The position numbers and the translations under genes are program-made. A stretch of DNA of 25,439 nt from Anaerolineae bacterium (GTDB lineage: Bacteria; Chloroflexota; Anaerolineae; 4572-78), in contig JALVZI010000393.1 in the NCBI GenBank assembly GCA_027022125.1, positions 1-25,439 of the forward strand, written 5' to 3'. The notes under the pieces were generated by a model. The model was not told the origin of the DNA. It made no database searches and saw only the letters and a program-made list of their open reading frames with translations. Positions 17,701 through 22,121 of the stretch are shown here, piece after piece; position 1 is the stretch's first letter; every line of letters starts with the position of its first letter.

Positions 17701-19126
17701 TGTGGTGAATGCGTGGACGCAATATGTGCCGGGGCGCGATGTCGTTTCGCTAAACGCCCATTTCGAACCGTGGCGCGCCCTGCCCGCCGCCCCCAGCACC
17801 GGCTACGACGCCTTCGACCTGTTTTACAATTTCCACATTACCAACAGCAATACCATCAGCGACAGTCTGATTTTCTCGATGGGCTGTCATGCCGGGCTGA
17901 ATATGCCCGATGCGGATGTGGATACGCCGTATATTGATGCAGGGGGCAACCCGTGGGAGGTGAATCCCGATTTTCCGCAGGCGTTGGCGCAAAAAGCCAG
18001 CGTGATGGTCGGCAATACGGGGTACGGTTACGGGGTGGATGACTCGCCCGAATATACCGAATGGCTGATGTACCTGTATGCGAAAATGCTCGGTTCGCGG
18101 CACAATATGCCGGTGGGCGAAGCCCTGCAACGGGCAAAACGCTATTACATCGGTTCTGCGCCGAGCGGCGGCATTTCGGTGTATCACGAAAAGGTTTTGC
18201 TGGAAGCCACGCTGTACGGCTTGCCCATGCAGCAGGTGGATGTACCCAAACCGACCCCCATCAGCAATAGCGCCATCAGCGGGCGGTTCAGCGGAATGCA
18301 GTCTGCGCCACGCCCGATTGCTGCAACGGCATCAAATTTCATCAGTGCGACCATTACCCTGACACCGACGCTCAATCAAAGCGGCAACGGTTCCTATTAT
18401 TCACTGGGCGGCGAAATTCAAGCCAGTCCCGGACGACCGATACAGCCGCGCGGCACGCTGTTCATCAGCAGTAATGCCAATGGATTGCTGCCGCATGGCG
18501 CGGTACTGTTCGACGCTACCTTCACCGAGACCACCACCTTCAACCCGATGGTTACTCGTCCCATTACTGATGTCACCCTGTCCGAACCGGACCTGAATGT
18601 CGGTGGATGGTTCCCCAATAAATTGTGGGCGGTGAACCGGTTCGGGAAAACCAATGCAGGTGACGATGACCGGCTGGTGATTGTTGGCGGGCAGTTTAAA
18701 ATGACCGATTTCACAAACGGGGTTGGCACGGAACGAGTTTTCACCCGGATGAATCTGCGCGTTTATTACAGCGAAGATGGCAAAGATTACCAGCCGCCCG
18801 TTATCTGGAAGTCTCGCGGCGTGAAGTTCGATGACAAAATGATTGTGGAGGTCGATGTGGAAGACCCGTCGGGAGTGCAGGGGGTGGTGGTGAGTTATCG
18901 CCCTTCGGCTGACCCGCTGGCGATTCGCAGTCTCGAACTTTCACCCGCCGAGATTGACAACTTTGGCAATGGCATCTGGCGCGGCGAAATTCCGGGCGAC
19001 CCGAACGTGAGTTTTTATGTGCAGGCGGTGGATGCTGCGGGGAATGTGCAAATGGCGGGCAATAAAGGATTGTCTTTCGCCCCCGATGAACCGGTGATGA
19101 CCTACCTGCCGCTGGTGTTGAAGTGA
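14744..19126 (+). CDS. Secreted beta-helix / PKD / PPC / C25-like peptidase with GNLSSI repeats
   Basis: A very large exported protein (1460 aa). A signal peptide (hydrophobic 7-30, likely cut after VYA37) is followed by a right-handed beta-helix with repeated GGGIY steps (45-450, closing DLGADEY), a PKD-like domain (~452-545), and a PPC-type domain (~548-725) interrupted by eight GNLSSI units (636-683). Next comes a gingipain-like C25/caspase-fold domain (~756-1168) with candidate dyad His1006 (SLNAHFEPW) and Cys1048 (SMGCHAGLN). Beta domains follow, and the C-terminus is VMTYLPLVLK. The role is probably cell-surface or secreted proteolysis; the substrate is unknown. GGAGGA (14730-14735) lies 8 nt before the ATG at 14744, which beats the ATG at 14735. 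It is probably co-transcribed with the cyclase gene. Confidence 0.88.
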   Translation: MKQQIKLLTAIFGGVFAVLAVSLMLQVVGGKIAPVYADSGAIIRVARSGTNVNTCGAEAQPCQTIQYAVDRAAPGDEIQVAEGYYTEWSSRNGMTATLFITKSIVIRGGYTTTNWSLPPQPFTQVVTLDAQGRGRGVVIMSTTATLEGFDITGGNALGNSGGGVYVYNAPSSFLRNNIIHENSADFGGGIYVFNSSGISLEWNDIFSNTAQIKGGGIFLVDTAALVNSNHIFQNTSNINGGGLAIGFSEVSTGTLQLWDNMIADNRANSAGGGIYFHNTVSGVGTEAVNNVVIDNMLTGTSASGSGIFMASNGTAPKFFHTTISNNTGGDGIGVHVEGSSPIESVWFTNTIIADQNTGVKALNISAGTTVTVNIDHVLWFNVLTPTVNGSGGQVNTFNETFADPMFDPDGFHLTAGSQAIDRGVEAGIPTDFDGDFRPFGASPDLGADEYSSGGFSPVTNVSLTGPFTALVGSDVTFVATVDPPDATQPIHYTWTATDKGVQEFDTNLVSAVTIHWTSPGQKNVFVRAENGTTASATASQTIAILGDTFEPNDVYTDAYPIVPDTPYLSFISTLTDVDWYTFNITRTSKITVTLEGTPYLPDDYDLFLVSPLPPTPYPESDVLSEFTDGVDVDAVGNLSSIGNLSSIGNLSSIGNLSSIGNLSSIGNLSSIGNLSSIGNLSSISTNPITYPEYIRTTAYLPGDYYLVVARGESAAPHYKPYTLTLTTQPIPSPTCQWVAPLSGTVVLPPNPPAPYPDAHIGGETLILWNYSRMAQTYGITAANTLSGTLKTLADTVTGTLVSVEHNPSVATAYNNWNANYCNPRAANAVGDAIKTAWMQNFSGKYVVLVGSDEMIPFYRSPDMTTIANEREFAPHSQLSDGAIWGALNQGFLLTDNFYGVRKRGFLMRGHGLWVPTLAVGRLVETPADIKKMVDGYLNKPVIPVDDVLITAYDFLTDSARLISDTVSTWNVTTQTTLINETWVVTDVVNAWTQYVPGRDVVSLNAHFEPWRALPAAPSTGYDAFDLFYNFHITNSNTISDSLIFSMGCHAGLNMPDADVDTPYIDAGGNPWEVNPDFPQALAQKASVMVGNTGYGYGVDDSPEYTEWLMYLYAKMLGSRHNMPVGEALQRAKRYYIGSAPSGGISVYHEKVLLEATLYGLPMQQVDVPKPTPISNSAISGRFSGMQSAPRPIAATASNFISATITLTPTLNQSGNGSYYSLGGEIQASPGRPIQPRGTLFISSNANGLLPHGAVLFDATFTETTTFNPMVTRPITDVTLSEPDLNVGGWFPNKLWAVNRFGKTNAGDDDRLVIVGGQFKMTDFTNGVGTERVFTRMNLRVYYSEDGKDYQPPVIWKSRGVKFDDKMIVEVDVEDPSGVQGVVVSYRPSADPLAIRSLELSPAEIDNFGNGIWRGEIPGDPNVSFYVQAVDAAGNVQMAGNKGLSFAPDEPVMTYLPLVLK
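16649..16792 (+). repeat. 8 x 18-bp tandem repeat encoding GNLSSI
   Basis: Eight in-frame copies of an 18-bp unit, such as GGCAATCTGTCGTCCATC, differ mainly at third codon positions (TTG/TTA/CTG, TCA/TCG, ATC/ATT). The peptide is therefore under selection while the DNA drifts. It is an insertion within the PPC domain of the peptidase, between DVDAV and STNPITYPEY. Confidence 0.95.
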
Positions 19127-19195
19127 TAAAAATGGGTATGGTTCATTTTGGCTGACAATTATCTTTACAGATGACCGGCTGTTGCCAATGTAGAG

Positions 19196-19257
19196 CAGGA
19201 AGCAAGGAGCAGGAAGCAAGGAGCAGGAAGTAAGAAGTAGGGAGCAGGGAGCAAGGG
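19196..19257. repeat. Degenerate short-word array (GAGCAGGAAGCAAG words)
   Basis: The array has about four to five loose copies of a 14-bp word GAGCAGGAAGCAAG drifting to GAAGTAGGGAGCAGG. It lies 70 nt after the peptidase stop codon and abuts the compound element at 19258. The rest of 19127-20030 holds two compound palindromic elements and AT-rich DNA without a convincing gene. Confidence 0.7.
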
Positions 19258-19471
19258 AGTAACTGTTTAACGCACGCTACTCGTCTCAAACAATCGTAGG
19301 GGCGGCTCGCGAGCCGCCCCTACGGACTTTGGCGCGAATTGACCGATTTTTTTCGGTTTCGTAGGGGCACGCTGCAGCGTGCCCCTATATTTTTCCCTGC
19401 CGATTTCACCCTTCAATACGCACTGCAGGCTACTCAGGATACGTTTTTCCCCTCTCCCCTGAACAGTTACT
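19258..19471. mobile_element. Compound palindromic element 1 (MITE-like), two 28-bp palindromes
   Basis: It is bounded by perfect 10-bp inverted repeats AGTAACTGTT and AACAGTTACT. Inside is a perfect 28-bp palindrome (19296-19323; half-site GTAGGGGCGGCTCG), a 37-bp spacer GGACTTTGG...CGGTTTC, and a second palindrome (19361-19388; half-site GTAGGGGCACGCTG, one mismatch at its last base). No transposase is encoded. It shares its leader with the copy at 8974. A mobile nature is inferred from structure and repetition. Confidence 0.6.
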
Positions 19472-19727
19472 TTTTGTGAACAATAGTTGCAATACAGATT
19501 ATTCGTTCCTTTCCCAATCTGTTGTAGTGTTTGTACGCAACGCAAAACATCTACCTACTGCGAACACTGCCGGTCGCCCAAACCGGCACGTTTCACGAAA
19601 ATCGTTGGCAAAAGCGTGAAATCTGTAAAGATGATTTTAGGGCAACGAACCGTGCCGACCGTGCCGACGTACATAAACTTGTTGTGCAACTTGACAATTG
19701 TTAGATCCTGTGTTATTTGTTATTTAA

Positions 19728-19966
19728 CTGATGTTACGCAGCAAGCATGTTGACAAACATTTACCGGGTCACGAAAGATTATATATTGGGTCAAACGCAA
19801 AAACGTAGGGGCACGCTGCAGCATGCCCCTACGAAGCCGAGAGAAGCGGTCGGTTTTTCGAAAAATAACGGCAAAATCCGTAGGGGCGGCTCGCGAGCCG
19901 CCCCTACTTTCGCTATTATATTCCGGCTTGCCGGGGGAACTCAAATTCTCAACTGCGTAACATCAG
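19728..19966. mobile_element. Compound palindromic element 2, inverted relative to element 1
   Basis: It is bounded by perfect 14-bp inverted repeats CTGATGTTACGCAG and CTGCGTAACATCAG. It holds the same two palindromes in reversed order: half-site GTAGGGGCACGCTG at 19805-19832 (one mismatch), then GTAGGGGCGGCTCG at 19880-19907. The spacer, read on the other strand, again begins GGATTTTG and ends CGGCTTC, so it is homologous to element 1 although the outer arms differ. Confidence 0.6.
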
Positions 19967-20040
19967 ATTTAATCCCAATTGCCTTGCGTAGCGTTACTTT
20001 AGAAACAACCGAATAATTTTCAATTTGGCTAGGAGGAACT

Positions 20041-20388
20041 GTGAAAAAAGTTTTGTATTTCTCGATTGTGTTGGCTTTAGTTGTGTTAATGTTGCCTGTT
20101 TTAAGTGGTGGCTGGCAAGGGGGAACGTCCATCGGCACCATTAACTCCATTGGAACTATCAACTCCATCGGTACCATTAACTCCATCGGCACGCTGAATT
20201 CCATCGGTACCATTAACTCCATTGGAACTATCAACTCCATCGGTACCATTAACTCCATCGGCACACTGAATTCCATCGGTACCATTAACTCCATCGGCAC
20301 GCTGAATTCCATCGGCACCATTAACTCCATTGGAACTATCAACTCCATCGGTACCATTAACTCCATCGGTAACCATAGTAGCTTTTAA
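20041..20388 (+). CDS. Small secreted SIGTIN hexapeptide-repeat protein
   Basis: A 115-aa exported protein of unknown function. A short signal peptide (MKKVLYFSIVLALVVLMLPVLSGG) is followed from residue 30 by 13 perfect hexapeptides SIGTIN or SIGTLN and a closing SIGNHSSF. There is no other domain, no cysteine and almost no charge in the mature part. The regular I-G-x-I/L-x-S pattern would suit a beta-solenoid such as a left-handed beta-helix, or a fibre; this is inference. The GTG start is well supported by AGGAGG (20031-20036), 4 nt upstream, and a strong terminator follows. The closing unit resembles the SIGNLSSI repeats of the C25-like peptidase upstream. A repetitive peptide precursor cut by proteases is an alternative reading. 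Confidence 0.85.
   Translation: MKKVLYFSIVLALVVLMLPVLSGGWQGGTSIGTINSIGTINSIGTINSIGTLNSIGTINSIGTINSIGTINSIGTLNSIGTINSIGTLNSIGTINSIGTINSIGTINSIGNHSSF
20128..20361 (+). repeat. 13 x 18-bp tandem repeat encoding SIGT(I/L)N
   Basis: Thirteen 18-bp units fall into three DNA types: TCCATCGGYACCATTAAC, TCCATTGGAACTATCAAC and TCCATCGGCACRCTGAAT. The order (a b a L)(a b a L)(a L)(a b a) shows a 72-bp higher-order unit of four hexapeptides with partial deletions. Confidence 0.95.
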
Positions 20389-20433
20389 AAAAGCCGTAAT
20401 GTTTAATACTTCGCTTTAAGTGCAATTGGGAAA

Positions 20434-20466
20434 AAAAGAACGAGATAGATGTCTCGTTCTTTTCTT
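20434..20466 (+). terminator. Rho-independent terminator after the SIGTIN gene
   Basis: A perfect 12-bp stem AAAAGAACGAGA/TCTCGTTCTTTT with the 6-nt loop TAGATG is followed by TTTTCTT. It separates the repeat-protein gene from the S41 peptidase gene. Confidence 0.9.
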
Positions 20467-20522
20467 GTTGGGTGACGTTGACACTTTTAGTTGTTTGTAA
20501 AAGTGGGGAAGAACCTGAAATT

Positions 20523-21683
20523 ATGAAAATAAAAACTATTGTTGTTCAAATTCTCTTGCTTGCGTTGTGGTTTTTTATCGGGTGGCGTGTGCGAGAACTG
20601 ACGTTGAGTTCGGATATAATCTCGTTGGAGCAATTACGGACAGTTATTGAAAATAATGTTTATTATAAAAACCCTCCACCTTCACCATCAGAACTGACTT
20701 TTGCCGCTTCTCGCGGCATGGTAAATTTGACAGACGACCCGCGTGCGGTGTTTATGGAACCCAATGTTGCCAAGGAATATATGAAAGACAAACAATCATT
20801 ACGAGCCGGTATCGGCTTTAAAATTGCCCACGAAGATGACCGGTGGGTAGTAACATTTGTCAACCCCGGTGAACAAGCAGAAAAAGCCGGACTTAAAGTT
20901 GGCGACATATTACTAAAAATTGACGATACACCGGTAGAAGATTATACGACATATATTGAAATCAGTATGTTAATCAGAGGTGAACCGGGAACGCCGGTAA
21001 CATTAACCGTTTTGCGAAATGGGCAACAAGTCCGCATTGATGCCATCCGTAAAAATCCTGAACAGGTAAGAATTCGTATGATTGGGACTGATATTGCTTA
21101 TTTGCGACAAGACGAATTTTCTATCCCGACCGCAGACTTGATGAAAAATAAATTGCAAAAATTACTTGATAATAATCCAAAAGGTTTGATTTGGGATTTA
21201 CGTTATAATGGCGGCGGTACGAAAATATCGCTGTTAAGAATTATGGGCTTCTTTTTTAAAGACGGTCCCATATTTTACGAAAAAACCAGAGATGGCGAAC
21301 CTCGTCTCAACCTTATTGAACCATCTGATTTCACCACAGATATACCGCTGGTTGTTTTAATTGATAAAAATACATATTCTTCACCGGAGGTTGCCTCTTC
21401 GGCAATTCAATACCGGCATCGTGGGATATTGGTTGGCGGGTCAACATTTGGTAAAGGCACAATAACTCAATTCTTCCTGTTTGCCAATGGCAGTGCGTTG
21501 CAGTTGAGTACTGAACACTGGCTGACACTCTCAAAAGAGTGGCTGGAAGGAAAAGGTGTATCTCCGGATATATATATTCAAGACGACCCTCAAACGCCCG
21601 ACGACGAACAATTGAACTGTGCAATTGCAATTTTGCGAAATCAAAATCAATCAGAAGATAATCTCAATAGCCTATGCCGGTAA
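20523..21683 (+). CDS. S41 family C-terminal processing peptidase with PDZ domain
   Basis: A membrane-anchored serine protease (386 aa). The N-terminus MKIKTIVVQILLLALWFFIGW is an uncleaved signal anchor, so the enzyme acts outside the cytoplasmic membrane. After a helical part with DDPRAVFMEP, the counterpart of the usual DPYSxYL, a PDZ domain spans ~93-169 (GIGFKIAHEDD...AGLKVGDILLKIDD). The protease core has LIWDLRYNGGG, Ser286 (TYSSPEVAS) and Lys311 (TFGKG). The 25-residue spacing of this Ser-Lys pair equals that of Prc and plant CtpA, so it should be active. The ATG at 20523 was chosen because the hydrophobic anchor begins there; a GTG at 20472 lies just beyond the terminator. The gene is AT-richer than most of the window. 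Confidence 0.93.
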   Translation: MKIKTIVVQILLLALWFFIGWRVRELTLSSDIISLEQLRTVIENNVYYKNPPPSPSELTFAASRGMVNLTDDPRAVFMEPNVAKEYMKDKQSLRAGIGFKIAHEDDRWVVTFVNPGEQAEKAGLKVGDILLKIDDTPVEDYTTYIEISMLIRGEPGTPVTLTVLRNGQQVRIDAIRKNPEQVRIRMIGTDIAYLRQDEFSIPTADLMKNKLQKLLDNNPKGLIWDLRYNGGGTKISLLRIMGFFFKDGPIFYEKTRDGEPRLNLIEPSDFTTDIPLVVLIDKNTYSSPEVASSAIQYRHRGILVGGSTFGKGTITQFFLFANGSALQLSTEHWLTLSKEWLEGKGVSPDIYIQDDPQTPDDEQLNCAIAILRNQNQSEDNLNSLCR

Positions 21684-22075
21684 ATCCGAATTGGAGAGAA
21701 TTATTGTAACCATGCAGTGTAGGTAACACAGCATTTAATCGTGGTTATCATTTTTAGCCACGAGTTTTCACGAATTTCACTGATTTTTTCTTAAAATTCG
21801 TGTAACTGCTCACTGTGTTGTGTTCGTCTCGAACTAAAGTTCAAGGATCAAAACTCAAGCCGACTTAAGTCGGCTTTGGCTTTGAGCGCGGAAATTTATT
21901 TCCGCGCGTTGACCGGTTACCGGTATCCGGCAAGGGTTTGATTTCCCCCTGCAAGCCAAAATACAGACGCAGGGGCGGCTCACGAGCCGCCCCTACAATG
22001 GTTCAGAATCTGTGTTCATCTGTGTACTATTTTTACCGCATCTGAACACGGTTTCGCGTTGCCAAAATTCTCATC
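21684..22075. other. Convergent intergenic region rich in palindromes
   Basis: No gene is seen. Hairpins in order: 21740-21762 (CGTGG/CCACG); 21769-21802 (perfect 9-bp CACGAATTT/AAATTCGTG); 21857-21876 (perfect 20-bp palindrome AAGCCGACTTAAGTCGGCTT); 21886-21907 (GCGCGGAAA/TTTCCGCGC). A diverged copy of the leader GTAACTG...CGTCTCGAAC lies at 21804-21836. The region terminates or separates two converging genes. Confidence 0.65.
21969..21996. repeat. 28-bp GTAGGGGC-type palindrome (diverged copy)
   Basis: Half-sites GCAGGGGCGGCTCA and CGAGCCGCCCCTAC correspond to the palindromes at 19296 and 19880 with two changes. It stands alone, without the second palindrome of the compound elements. Confidence 0.7.
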
Positions 22076-22101
22076 AAAACAGCCGCCGCTGAACGGGCGG
22101 C
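22076..22101 (-). terminator. Possible terminator of the topoisomerase genes
   Basis: On the minus strand GCCGCC/GGCGGC (6 bp) is followed by TGTTTTG. A competing hairpin GCGGCG/CGCCGC lies at 22097-22118, between this stem and the stop codon. The T run is short, so confidence is moderate. Confidence 0.5.
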
Positions 22102-22121
22102 GTTTTGCTGCCCGCCGCTCT

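Noticed and set aside
19691..19719. TTGACA at 19691 as promoter of the SIGTIN gene
   Set aside because: The -35 is perfect, but the hexamer 17 nt downstream (TATTTG) is poor and the site is more than 300 bp from the start codon, before a compound repeat element.
19487..19753. Small gene in the repeat-rich intergenic region
   Set aside because: No ribosome binding site, odd composition and no domain; it runs between two repeat elements.
19747..20016. Small protein with GGSRAAPT-type sequence
   Set aside because: It is simply the translation of the GTAGGGGC palindromes, a known source of false small genes.
20128..20361. CRISPR array
   Set aside because: Units are contiguous 18-mers with no unique spacers, and they lie inside a coding frame.
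20101..20376. Long open frames on the minus strand of the SIGTIN array
   Set aside because: Any in-frame tandem repeat without stops gives open frames in other registers; only the plus frame has a signal peptide, ribosome binding site and terminator.
20472..20522. GTG at 20472 as the start of the S41 peptidase
   Set aside because: It would add a polar segment before the membrane anchor and begin almost on the terminator of the preceding gene.
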